Source of the DNA: Echiichthys vipera
Taxonomy: Eukaryota; Chordata; Actinopteri; Perciformes; Trachinidae
DNA length: 64,000 bases
Direction of reading: 5' to 3'
Assembly (NCBI GenBank): GCA_963691815.1
Contig: OY829660.1
Location: 6,418,552-6,482,551 of the forward strand
A program made the position numbers and the translations under genes. The notes beneath the pieces are model-generated. The model searched no databases and was not told where the DNA came from. It worked only from the letters and a program-made list of their open reading frames with translations. Of the stretch, positions 11,435 through 24,047 are shown piece after piece (position 1 is the first letter of the stretch; every line of letters starts with the position of its first letter).

Positions 11435-12575
11435 CAGGCGCGTCACTAGCTCGTGAAAACATCAGGGGCTGTAGCCCAGAAGTCAGAGTCCCTTCCCAAA
11501 CGGGGTTTGGGGGTTTCTCCCCCGAGAAATGATTGAAATTGAGCTGATAAACAATGGGAATTAAAGGAAAGACCTGGTCATGTGTAACTCCTGTCGGGGC
11601 AGGTCTACTTAGGGGGTTAATGTTTAGGTCAGCACAGACACCAGCAGCAGAATGAGACATGAGAACAGCCTACAGCCTTAGAAACACTGACATGCACCGA
11701 CCCAATGTCAAGTGGACCGGGTGGAATCCACTGCAGGTCCTGAAACTGTGCGATCTAGAAGACATCACTGCTCCGACGGACGTTTTCTCTCCTGACCCGG
11801 TGTTTGGGTTGAACCCGTTAACTGGTCACTTTCAGCTGAAAGTGTCTGCGGTTGCCATAGTGACGGCAGATGCGTAGCTGTCCTCGTGAATGCCTCTGTT
11901 TACTTTTCATGACACTTTTAAACATAACGTCACCTCCCTGATCAGTCTTCATAGTTTGGTTTGAGTAAATGTGTCAGTGGCGTTTAGATGTTGCTTGTTG
12001 TTACATTGATCAGGAGGAGAGCGAGTTGTTCTTCCTAATAATATCTATGTCTAATTCATTTTTTAAACCAACCTATTTGTCTTTGAAACCTGCCAGTGTA
12101 AACACGTGTGCGTAGAATTTTATTCACTACTTTTTAGGAGATTTGTAGTCATGCAGTTGTAGGAAAATAAATGAAAGTTAAGAGATGAACTCGGTGCGCC
12201 ACCAGCCACGTCACCCTGGTGTAGTGAAACAGATCTCCTTTGTATACAGTCTATGAGTGTCTCTCTTAAAAACATAATCCTGTTTTCATCATCTGCAACC
12301 GCAGAGGACCTGAAAGTCTCCAGTAAACAGGGTCACTCGTTAAACCGAAACACTGTCACTCAGTCTGCTGTAAGTTTGTTATCACTTGTCAGTGTGTGGA
12401 CGCGTCAGAAGGTTGCAGTTTTCACTGCTACAGTGTTGCATCTGTGGCTGCTGGTAATGCAACCACATAAAAGTCTACTATACTGGGCTATTCTCATCAT
12501 CATTAGGGTTTTTTTGATGATGGCAGAGAGCTCCGGGGCTATAGCCCCGAAGGCCCAGGTGTAACGACGCGCCTG
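11435..12575. mobile_element. Non-autonomous hAT-type DNA transposon, 1141 bp
   Basis: The termini are CAGGCGCGTCACTAG (11435-11449) and GTAACGACGCGCCTG (12561-12575). These are inverted repeats with two or three mismatches. The flanks are GGTTGAAT (11427-11434) and GGTTAAAT (12576-12583), an 8-bp target duplication with one change, as expected for hAT. Sub-terminal GGGGCTGTAGCCC (11464-11476) and GGGGCTATAGCCCC (12535-12548) mirror each other. No transposase frame is visible. Confidence 0.78.
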
Positions 12576-15500
12576 GGTTAAATGGTTAATGTCCATTTTC
12601 CATCCTGCAAAAAGCTGTTAAACGTCAGTATGCTAGTGCAGATGACGGACCTCTAAAGGAGTAAATTGGTGGTTTCCAACCTTTTTTTCACAGACGTGCC
12701 CCCACAGGTGTACTCAAGTACCCCTTTATTGACACCACTCTTTGATCTAAGTAGTTTAAGTTTAAGCTAGCCATTTTAACAGTTTATTTAATACTTAAAG
12801 CTTTAATCCATGACTTTTTAGCGAGGCCTGCATAATGAATCACAATATGGAGCAGTGCACAATCCAAATCCGAGGGTTACACAATATTAGTTAAAGTTAA
12901 TTATGTGTCAAAATACCATTCTTTAAGCTGCGGTTGGCAAGTCTGGCAGATCGAGTTGAGTCAGTAGAATTTCGAATGTTTACAACTCTCACGCCCAAAA
13001 AAGGTTGCTGACTGCAACTTTAATGAGGTATTGTGGTTCTGCAGAGATGTTGCAGCCTACAAGTCCTACATGGAGGAAGGCTGGCTAACTTAGAGATAGC
13101 AACTGCTAAGGTTTGGTACAGATCCTCACAAAAGTTACACCATTGTCATTTTTTTCCCTTGGTAAAAATGAGAATAATGATCCGCATTTGCAATAAGACT
13201 CAAAATAATCACAATTTAATATTTTCCTCAAATCCTACAGCCCCTGTTGATCCAGGACTGAACTGTTCAGGTGGTACAGCTGACTCAATATGAAGATATC
13301 CTTTTTCATTCAAATGATCATTTCTATTTTTTAACTTAAGCTGCTCCACAATCTTTGCCCGACCACCTGCAGGTCCCCCCTGCTCTCAATGCTTCAGATA
13401 ACACTTTCTAGTGGTATTTTTGTGGCAGTTTCCCACTCCAGAACTTATTTTAGTCAGCAAGCTTTAAACCTGTGTCCTTTTAGAAAACCTTGATCGCATA
13501 ACGCTGCTGTATTTATACTTAATCCTGCCTTCTAGCCTTAACTTTTGACAGTTTTCTGGCCAATTGCTCGCCATGGCTCATTCGCCTTATTTGGTTATGG
13601 AAATGTTTCACTTGATTATCCAACCCCTGCAGCAAAACTGTGAGCCGATCTAGTCGCTTATGAGACCACTTTATGATTGGTTTATGATGGCGACGGCGGT
13701 TGTTGTTTTTCCCCACTTGTCAGTGCTTCACTTTGGCCCACACTGAGAGGCTTGTGCTTGTGCACTCCATTGGATCGCTGTTGACGGTCATTAGTCTTAC
13801 GACCTTCGTGTGAACCAGCCTGTAGTGTGTATTTCCTCTGTCTCCCTTCGTCTTTCCCCCCATCTTAAGAAACCCTCAGGCCGTACCATCTCGGAGATGC
13901 TCTCCATTCACAAAAGCCCTCCACATTTTCAAAAAAAGACGTTCCCCTTCTGCCCATCTGCCAGCCTGCCTTGCGATGAGGGCTGCACTCAGAGCTGTGA
14001 CAAACATACTCAAGATTGCAGAAAAATTAGACATGCATAGGCTTGACAAGAGCTCCTAACATTCTACAGCTCGGGATGCTTTCCCAGACTGATTATAATA
14101 AAGAATAATTCTGCATCAAAGAAAATTACAACATGACAAAAAAAATGTGCTCTGTAAATTTCTACGGGTGTCTAATGACATGCCCTCACCAAACGCAACT
14201 AAGGCTGCTATCTCAACCCTGCGGAAACAAGCTTGATGAGTTATCCAGACAGACAGTTGAGTTGGTTTCATTCACACAGTGGCTGGGGCCGGAGGTACTT
14301 TAAGTTTTCAGTCATCTCTAATAACACCAATTGATATGAAGCCTTGTCCACCTCAATATCACTAAAGTGCAGCCGAGGATTCATGTATAATTTAGCAAAA
14401 ATCTCTAAATGGCTCCACAGATCTAGTTTCCCCTGTCTGTTTCTCAATGCTACCTCTCTCCCCTGTTCTTCCCTCTCTGTATAATTTAGCTGCAGATAAG
14501 CTCTCCCTCTCCTACATTAGTGTGCTACAACACTGCCAGCTGAAGGATTGGGGGCCTTCGCTCTATATGTGATACAGTTTCTGCCTGCCAAGCTCAGCCA
14601 CTGCCGCCGCCATCGTCACTCGGTGCTGACGAGTTTGGGAGCTTGCCACATTCTGCACCTGCCAGCCTCATAAAGAATCCCCCTGTTTCTCTGGGGCCTG
14701 AAGGCAGGATCTGCCATAATTGTTAAGGATGTCGCGATTTAGACGTTCAAGCCAAAGCTTTGACAGTTGACGGCGCCAACAACTTGGCAGATGGTCCGAT
14801 TTGTTCAGCTGATCCGTCACCAGGGGTATTTTAGGTGTTAAGATGAATGAGCGGTTGAGATTTATCACAAGTGGCAATAATTTATGTCGCGGTCTCAAAT
14901 GTAACCAGAAGTCGATCTGTTGCTAAATGCTGTGCTGCTGCCATCTCAGCCAAGAGCTCCCTTGCAGAGGAAACCTGCATAAGTAGGCTCAATAAAATGA
15001 CAAAGTGAAGTGGACATCCTTGTCAAGTGCCTCCTCTTCTTACACTTTCATATGCATTCTCAAGAGGGGTGGGAGGGGCCAAAGCATGACTGATGTGGTT
15101 TACACTTCATGTTCAATCCAGCTTGTGTGTTTGCTGAAGCTGCAGGAGTACCGCAGAGCATTCATTTGTGCATGTATTCACTAGTTTGATGCCAACGGCT
15201 AAATGAATGCATATTTATGACGTGACAAAATGATGGAAAGAGGCCTTTTTGGAAATGGCTCTTGCAGAAACTCCACTCTGGCGTGTCTGCTCATTCACAT
15301 TGCTGCCTCTTTTGTCATTTTTCTCCCCATCTCCTGCCTCTGTATCTGCCACCGTCGTGGCCTCACGTCTCTGTGCCTTGTCCTGTCCTTGTATCAACCC
15401 ATCTATATATACAAGCAGGTCTCTCCCCACTCTCTGGCCGTCTGTGTTACTGGAAAAGCGAGGAGTGGGCGCTGAATTTTTCAATACACAGCTTTGTCTG

Positions 15501-16231
15501 GGTAGTAGGAGAAAAACTAGGCAGGGAGAAAGAAAAGGGAGAGGCCGGAGAGGAAGAAAGCGCCATTGACAGACGGGCAAACACCAGTCAGCCCCTGTCC
15601 CCCTCTCTCTCCATTGTCTCCAAGTGCTAGACGTCAGCAAACGATAGGAATCTGGAGAGAGGGAGGACAGAGAGCAAAGAGTCGGGGCTTTGTTTTGGCC
15701 GCTGGCCTCGGAGCCGGTGAAAGTGCAGGGTGAGGAGAAAGTAGGAGACAGAGGAGAGAGTACTGGACTGACCTCGCTGCAGGATCCCCCTTCATCCCCT
15801 CCTCCTCCTTCTTCACTGTAAACAGACAGAAACAAGGCCCAGACAGCCTCCCACCACTGGCCATGTAATATTTACATATGAGCAGTGATCACATGCAGAG
15901 CGACTGCAGATGCTTGTGATTCCCTGTGAAACGCCCCCGCTTGCACATACATGCTAAGTGTTGATTAGCATTTCATCTCGATTCAGTCAGTGTGAGGGTG
16001 TAATGTAACACATCACATTCATCACAGTGCCGTGCTGCACACAGTTTGAAATTCGTCCCAAGTTGCTCACCAGCTACTGTACGACACACATGCCTCCTGT
16101 TGTATTTCTTCAAAAGCTAATGTGTGTAGTTGGTTTCAGTGAAGGATGGAGCAGAGACAAATGGCAGGACGGGTGGGGGTGTGGAGAGGAGGAATGGGCC
16201 GGGCCGGGCCTGTGCGAGGGGTGTGGTTGGG

Positions 16232-16237
16232 TATAAA
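16232..16237 (+). promoter_or_regulatory. mpz: TATA box candidate, mpz promoter
   Basis: TATAAA in GGTTGGGTATAAACCAG lies 197 bases before the mpz start codon. A GC-rich block (16196-16210) is immediately upstream. Initiation near 16260 would give a 5' UTR of about 170 bases. The position is plausible but is not backed by transcript data. Confidence 0.55.
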
Positions 16238-16433
16238 CCAGTGGACAGTGGGTTTTCTGTTGTTGTCCTGTTTTGAAGCCCTGTGTCCCGGCGTCCTGCG
16301 CCCCTCCACTCCACTTTCTTTCTTTCTCCTCCTTCCACTTCCACACTCCCTCCAGAGTGGGACTCTTCCTCGGCCGACTCCCGTCAGGTCTGCAGCTTCA
16401 GTCTTTTGGGGAGCTCCGTAGAAGCCAGAAACC

Positions 16434-16479
16434 ATGCTGACGTTTTTGGCGCTGGCGTCGGTTGTCCTCCTGGGAATAG
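16434..16479 (+). CDS. mpz: mpz exon 1 (signal peptide)
   Basis: MLTFLALASVVLLGI plus one base of the next codon. The start context is GAAACCATGC. The donor is ATAG|GTAAAA. Confidence 0.93.
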
Positions 16480-18191
16480 GTAAAAAAAAAAATAAGAAAA
16501 AGAAACAATTAATCTTCTTTGAACTTGTGTTTTTTAAATGAACTTTTATTTTTAGGAGGTTGCAGATACCCAAAGTGAATTTGGTCTGTTGAAAGAGAGG
16601 ATGTAGAACTGATCTTTTCACTGATGAGGGGTTAAAGGTTAAATGAGGATATGAAGAAGATGGCTTTTCTGTTTTCTTCTTCAGTGCTCACTGGGAAACT
16701 GATGGACTTGATGATAATAAAAAAGGGTCAATAGGCTGAGTAGAGATTTAATTGTTTAACTGAAATGGAATATCTCTCTCGACACTGGCTTAATCCTAAA
16801 CTAAAACATTTAAATTAATACACCATTACATATTGTTTTTTAAACCATTAGGACACCTGTAGGGGACATATGTGCATTATGCTTAATGACACATCACTGC
16901 ACATCCGCAGGTGTCGTGCAAAGTTCAAGAGTAATATCATGACTTTTAAAGGGCGTGTTGGCAGAGGCTCGTCTCTCTGTGCTCCCCTCCTGTCAGATAT
17001 GTGCAGTTTCTGTCTGAATTTTGAATTAAAAATGTCAAGTGTGATTTCGTTGACAAGTTTTGTGCGAGCTGGCTGCACCAGCGTTCAAAGATGCTCGCAG
17101 TGGAAGCTGTGAACTTTGCGCCTCCTCGTGTTAAAAGCAAAGAAGCTTAAAAATCTCGACAACACTTAGAGGCATCAGTCTTAATGTAGATGTGACAATA
17201 GCATGACTCGCGGTGGCACATTCACACATTTGAAGAGAAACTGAACAAAAAATGATGATGTTCCCGGCTAATGCTCAAGTGGCAGGGGTGTGCGGCTCCC
17301 AGGGGCTTTGGTGGCTGTTTGAGATGCTGAATGCATTTTCCAGGGAAGTAAAATATTGATTTTGCAGCCAAAACCAAATTAACATCGATCATTAGATATT
17401 ATTCAAGCATAAACAGTGCACATGATTAAACCAACATAATCTATATTAATGGAGAAAATGATGTTCCCCTTTGACTTTGAGAGACTAGCACCAATATTCC
17501 AGTAATCCAAATATTTACTGAGTGCGTGGCTGAATCAATGGTGGGTCTAATACCAATAAATGTGTAGTTTTACGTCGTTTGTGGGGGTGCATGTCTAAAT
17601 ATTTTGGACTCGTGTGAGATATTTCAGGGAGAAAAATCATAATTGGTAATGTGAGTGATGCTTTGTGTGTTTTTTGATTGCAGTAAGGGTTGGAAAATGT
17701 TCAGGAATGTTGTGACTTAAGAAAAGAATGCCAGTCAAGGATAACAGAGCAAGAATATACGTCGATCAGTTACTGAGTGTGATTGTATGCCCGCTCGAGT
17801 AGAAAAGTGGGCATGCATGGATTTGTTTGTTCGCTAACTAGCTTTCTTCTAACAAAAAGCCTTTACAGGTTGTAAGTCTGATCACACTCAAATGGCAGTC
17901 AGACTATGTAGCAACAGGCGTTTAAAGTAATACTAAACCAAAATCATGTTGAAAATTTAAATCTTGGGTTTATTTGTGAATTAATCCAAATGCTCCGTGT
18001 ACCTCAGTGCCTGAGCAGTCCCAGGCCATAGTGATTTACACCGGCTGGGAGCGCCACGCCTTGCTGGGCTCCGACATCCGACTGTCCTGTTCCTTCTTCT
18101 CCTGGCGCTGGACCTCTGAGGACGTCACCTTCTCCTGGACGTACAGGCCCGATGGCTCCCGGGACAGCATCTCTGTAAGACACAAATACAG

Positions 18192-18224
<33 letters not shown>

Positions 18225-21200
18225 CCACTCTACTTATTGATAACTGTGGATGACAGGTGTGCTATCATCTCACCTCTAACCTGTAAAGATAACATGCTGT
18301 GGTTTCAAATTAGAGTCAGTTTGCTGTCACAGTCAAGCAACCTGCCAAGCAGTCGGTACATCTTTATAAAATGAGTCACATCCACGTTAAAGCTGCACTT
18401 GATGAGATTTGCCATGGAACTAACTTAGACGAAGATCTAGAAAAAGTTCATCTTTAAGCTCGTTGATTTGGTTTTGCAGCCGGTGGCTTAGATGTTTTGA
18501 TCCAATGTCATGCCCCCATGAGCGTCGTTTGTACACTTACTTAACAGCAGACAAAGTAAGAGACTAGCTGGGGAACGCAGCGGAGCATATAGCAGCTAGA
18601 GTGCTCGATATCTAGCATAAATCATTAAGGGGAGATACATCAGAGTTTCCCTTCCCTCTCTCTTCCTTATTTCCCTTAAGGAAATTCCAATGTAATGTAC
18701 TTCCTCTTGACTTTAACCTTTTTTCAAATCCAAGAAGCAACAAATATTCAAGAAGCAAATACAAATAAACATCTGTTGCCGCAACAGAAATGCAGACTCG
18801 CCCACAATTGCTGCGTCTCCTCCTAAATTTTGGGCTTTTTTTTCGCCATCTCCACGCCTACCAAGCACGAAGAGGAGCAGAAATTTAGTCAGAGGAAAGG
18901 GTGGTGTTACATTGCATAATTTCCGGGTAGAGAAGTCTGTCAAACTATAAATAAAAAAAACGTGATCTGATGGATTTGGGATCACTCGTAGCTTTAATAC
19001 CAGGATCATTTATGCTGCAGGATTCATTCATTCTGAGTGTTCTTTAGGGCTCTCTCACATTATACTTGCTAATCGTCAAAGAGGCATCCTGGTTTAATCC
19101 GACGAATACAGGACCATGTGAACGTCTCAAATGTCTTCACACACTCAAGCAACGCTCCGACACACAAGTGCAGGATTTGTGTATTAACTCAAAGAAGGAC
19201 ACAACAAGCGCATAGAAAACTTTCTCTCCTAATCCCCCCACTCTTCTTGGCGCCTCACCGGCCTCCTGCTCTTTAATTTCACTCTCCCTGCCTTTATCGT
19301 CCTGCCATCTCTCTAATCTCTCTATCTCCCCGTCCTGACTGTGCCTCCCTCTGTCCACCTCCCTTAATCTCCTCCTGCCCAGCCCTGCCTTCTTTGTCCC
19401 TCCCCTCCTCTCTCATTATCTCCTCCCCTCGCCTCCTTCGCTTTCATCCGTCTCCTGCAGTGCCCTCACTTTGAAACAAGATTTCTCATCTACCCCCCCC
19501 CTCCCGACACACACACACACACACACACACACACTCATCTTCTGCCGCTCATTTCTTTACCCGCCAGGACAGATTTGCGGTTTCATATGTCTATCTGTTT
19601 TCATGCTGCATTTGTCCTTTTGAAATGTCATATTTGATTTCTGCCATGTTGATATCATGTAAAAGGCTGTGTAGAGTTGCTGTGTTTGGAAGGATTTCAC
19701 GGGCCTCAGACGTGTACTGGAAATTTCAATTAATCGCTTTACACTACTTCACCTTGACCTTGTGGAGTCTGAGGCGTCAACACTTCCTGCAGCTTATCCC
19801 AGTTGTACCCCTCTGCACATTTAGGCTTTGCTGAAAATCCGTTAGCTTTTAGTTTGGCTGTCATCTGCCACTTATAAGACTTTTTGGAAGGGGCTGGGCA
19901 TTGTTGGGATTTGGTTTAATTTGTCAATACTAGTATGACACTAAATAAATCTTTTTTTTTCTAGATACCTCAATATTAGAAATATAAAGGTAAAAGCAAA
20001 ACTCCTGCTCTTTTTTTCATTACACTAAAAACAAACAGACACAGCCACACATGAGCGTAAGGTAAAATGGTCTAAAGCCGTTTGCACAGGTCAGGAGACT
20101 CTGGTCTGGACATTGTCCGAAGTTTCCCTTCCTTCAACAAGTTATTCTGCGTGTCAGATGCGTTCTCACTTACAGGAAATACTCTGGGGTTGGTGCCTGG
20201 GTATAGCGTACAAGAGGCAGAACACCGCGCTGGTTTGTAATTGGGTCATAAACAACCGAGTCTCTTGTCGTTCATTAAACTTGTCTTGCGACTTGTCTGC
20301 CTTTACAGACAGAGGTTCCTGAATCTTGTCTTCGCTGAGGTTAGATACACAGCACGATGAGCGGTCATATTCACACATGGGCCCCACCGGACATCACAAG
20401 GTCTTTGAGTTAGGGAGCTGGGAGGTTAAACTCTGTGATGTCCAAGTGATCGCCCAAACATTCTTTCAACAGAGTCTCTTTTGTAGACATATAAATGTCT
20501 AGTTAATAAACAAAAGAGACTCTGATATACTAACTAGACATATACATGACCATGGTTATATATCAAAGTCTCTTTTATACTAACGAGACATAAATGACCA
20601 TGTCTAATTAGTATACAGAAGTGACTATCACCTTCTCTCATCAAAGTCACTTTTGTATAATAACTAGACATATAAATGGCCATGGCGATAAATGAAAATT
20701 CACTTGCAGATTCTTAGAAGTATGTAAATTAATTCTATTTTCCCTTCGGTGGTGATCTCCGAGGAAAAACCCAGCAAAGAGACCAGAAACTTCGTCAGAC
20801 AACATCAGCAAATGGTGTACGAGTGGTGACACAGAGACGCTAGATAATTTCATGTTTGCAGTGCACGTGTGAAAGGGGTTCATGATGAGGCAACATTTTG
20901 ACTTAAAGCTGCTCTGATCTAAAGTTCTGTGCAATATGAACACTGTCTTAGGCCACAAACTGTAGTTTCCCTTCAGCTCTAAGAAAAGTTTTAGCACCTT
21001 TCAGCTCATTGTTTCGGTTTTCCGATCCGTATCATAGTTTTCTTGTTTCAATCTCTGCTCCCTTAGCGTCGTTCAGGCTGCAAAAGGTTTCAGTGAGGAA
21101 ACTGTGCACTGTACACTAACTGCCCCAAACCAAAAAGCAGAGTGAAAATGTTATCGATTAGCAGTTGAACATATTGGAGCAATTAGCAGCTGAAAAGACA

Positions 21201-24005
21201 CATTTTCCCTCAGCTGTTCTCGGAGACAAACACAGGGCTAAAAGCGCGATGTCGGACTTTGCCAGGTGAATGCCGATGCATCTCTGTCTAAATAAGCAAC
21301 TTTATTGGGTGTTCACAGCTTGTGTCCACTGCCCCAAAGTGGCCAAAACAACCATGACGATGACGATAAAATAATAATAATACACTTTATTTATATAGCA
21401 CCTTTTAATAACATAAAATGCAGCTCAAAGGGCTTTAAGAACAAATCAATAGCATGGTCATTAAATCTCCTGAAAGATAAATAGGCTGACACTAGTAATA
21501 AAACAAGGCACTGATGATAAAAAACACTTTTAAGAAACAAAAACCATAAAGTATGAGAAATATCAAGAAACCATGATCTTGAAAAGAACAATTCATTAAA
21601 AGCAATCATGAAAATATGTTTTGTTTCCATACCCAGCCCTTCTTGTTGGTGCACACTCGACTATGGCTGTAAAACATGACTGTAACTTTAACCACTGCGG
21701 GCTGCAGCAACGTCTGAGCCTCCACAAAAAAAGAAAAATTGACCCCGGATGCAAAATACTTCTGTATAGCAACCACACAAAAAGTCCAACGCAGCATTTA
21801 CTCTTGATAGTGATATGTCTCCTCTGTCCTTCACAGATCTTCCACTACACCGGTGGTGTCGCCTATGTGGACAACAAGGGTCCGTTCAGGGACCGGGTTG
21901 AGTTTGTGGGGAACCCGGGCCGCCGTGACGGCTCCATCCTGGTCAAAAACCTGGACTACAACGACAACGGCACCTTTACCTGCGACGCCAAGAACCCCCC
22001 TGACATAGTGGGCCGGCCTTCCAGCGTCCGCCTGCTGGTCTTTGAAAAGGGTGAGATGGGAGGGAGGACAGTGGGGGTGGGGTGGGGGGTGGGAGTGTTT
22101 CCTCAGCTGAATCAAATTTCCCCAGTATGTAAAGTCTAATGCCTGCATAGTCTTACATCTGGGTCTGCTCATTAGCTTTCCGCTAAGCCCATATGGCATC
22201 ATTTGGGGAATTTTCTTCATCAGACGCCAACTGTTCCCAATTGTTGTTATAATCATCCCAAACTCTGAAATTAATCTCAATTTGCGGCGAGCATCAGACG
22301 AGTGCTGCGTTCAGACCAGTCGTCGCGCTGCCTCCCTTAGAATTCCCTGCACCGCCCGTTAAATAAAATCAATTACAATTTTATCTCTTTCTCTATTTGA
22401 GATTGCTATCACTGCCTACCTTTCACTTCTCTTCCCCCCTCCTCCTGGCCTCCTCTTCCCGTTCCTCTCTTCTTTCCCCTTTTCCATCGTCTTCAACCGT
22501 CTCGTCCTTTCCCCCACCTTCTCCCTCCGTGGCTCTTCCGCGCTCTCACCTTCATTCTTCCTTATCTCTCCTCCTCTGCCTCCACTGCACTTGTTTTTCA
22601 TCTTTCATTCAACCTTTCCTTTACCTTCGCTGTCCTTGTCTACTCTACTTTCATCTCTCATTCCCTTTACCTTCTAGCTTTGTTCCTCGTCCCTTCTCTC
22701 TCCCCCATGACATCCTATCCTCTCCCGCTCATGTCTACTGTTTCTTCGTATTTTCCTTTGTCTTTTGCAAACTCCCAACCTCTCTCTGTCAGTTGTTTTC
22801 TACTCTTCATCTTCTTTATCCTCAAATCATCTGCTCCTCCTAAACCTCCCTCCTCTTTACCTCTTCTTCTCCTCCACCCGCAGTTCCCATCCAGGCCGGC
22901 GTGATCACAGGCGCCATCATCGGGTCGGTGCTGGGCCTACTGGTGCTCATCGTGGTCATCTACTACCTGATGAGATTCCTGGTGGCGCGCCGCGTCTTCA
23001 GCCTCAGTGTCAGGTCAGTGCCCGGCCTGTCGCTTTTGTGCCAGGGGCTGGAGCTGAGGCCAGAGCCCATCCCTGGCACCGACACCTGCGTGGCCAAGCT
23101 GGCATAGCGGCCATGCCACGATTTGATTTTGTTAGGTGTGCGAGGTTTAGATCTGGAGTTAGTCAGCTCAAAGGAGACAGATAATGATCTCTCATTTCGA
23201 TTTAATCTAAAAACTGTACTGCATAGGTCCACAGCAAGATGATTAAAAGTGGTGAAGCGAAAGTTTCTGAGTGGATAATCCACTAGATCATGAAGATGAT
23301 GGATCCCTCATCTTGCTTATACCTATTCAATCTTATGAGATCTTTACGCGTCTAGCACCTGGGGGCTGTGTTTGAGACAGGGCCCGTAGATTAAGTTGAT
23401 GCTCTCTTTATGATGGCTGCCAGGCAATGCTGCCCTGTGACCACTGGAGGGAGAGATAGATTCGACATCCTGACATTGTCTTTCTTTTGTCCCCTCCAGC
23501 AAACATGGCAAGAAAAAGAAAGAGGGATCACAGCAGAGACAGGCAAGTTCCCACCTCTCCTTCCTGAACCATCCCCTCCTCTTCCTCCTTTCCTCACACA
23601 CATGCACACGCCCAGGCGACAACACCAGCTGCAACAGCTTGGCTTTCTGTCAAACTCAGCCGCTAAATCGTTAAAATGACGGAGAGATTACAATAGTGTT
23701 CAGTGTTAGGCTTATGAAGCGTGTTGTCAGAAGGAATATTCATGTATTCTGTTGAGGCGCAGCCACACAATAGCACACATCCAACATGACAGTGCATAAC
23801 GGCACTGTATCGTAATCACATTCCCCCAATGCCACTCCAAGCGGCTCCAATATGCCCGCGCTCTGAGCCGGCTCCACCTCACAGCAACATATCAACAACA
23901 AAATAACGCCATTCAAACTCTGGCCGGCGAAGACTAATAGCAGTGTTCAAGCTGTTAAAATGCAAGCGCCGTCTCAGTGTTAGAGGTGCTTTAAAGCTGA
24001 TATTG

Positions 24006-24047
<42 letters not shown>

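Larger units (their letters stand above)
6540..16231. other. Intergenic region between lig1 and mpz
   Basis: About 9.7 kb without a supported gene. It holds fragments of dispersed repeats (7403-7452, 7521-7724, 8281-8540, 8736-8897, 11101-11183), a hAT-type element (11435-12575) and a GT microsatellite (9935-9964). Open frames here, including one of 174 codons, show no recognisable domain. The stretch 13800-15200 is non-repetitive and could hold regulatory sequence, but nothing specific can be shown. Confidence 0.75.
18175..21836 (+). other. mpz intron 2
   Basis: 3.7 kb. It holds two CA microsatellites (18191-18220, 19507-19534), pyrimidine-rich sequence (19200-19500), an inverted/tandem AT-rich cluster (20471-20690) and a dispersed repeat piece (21368-21446). 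Confidence 0.75.
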
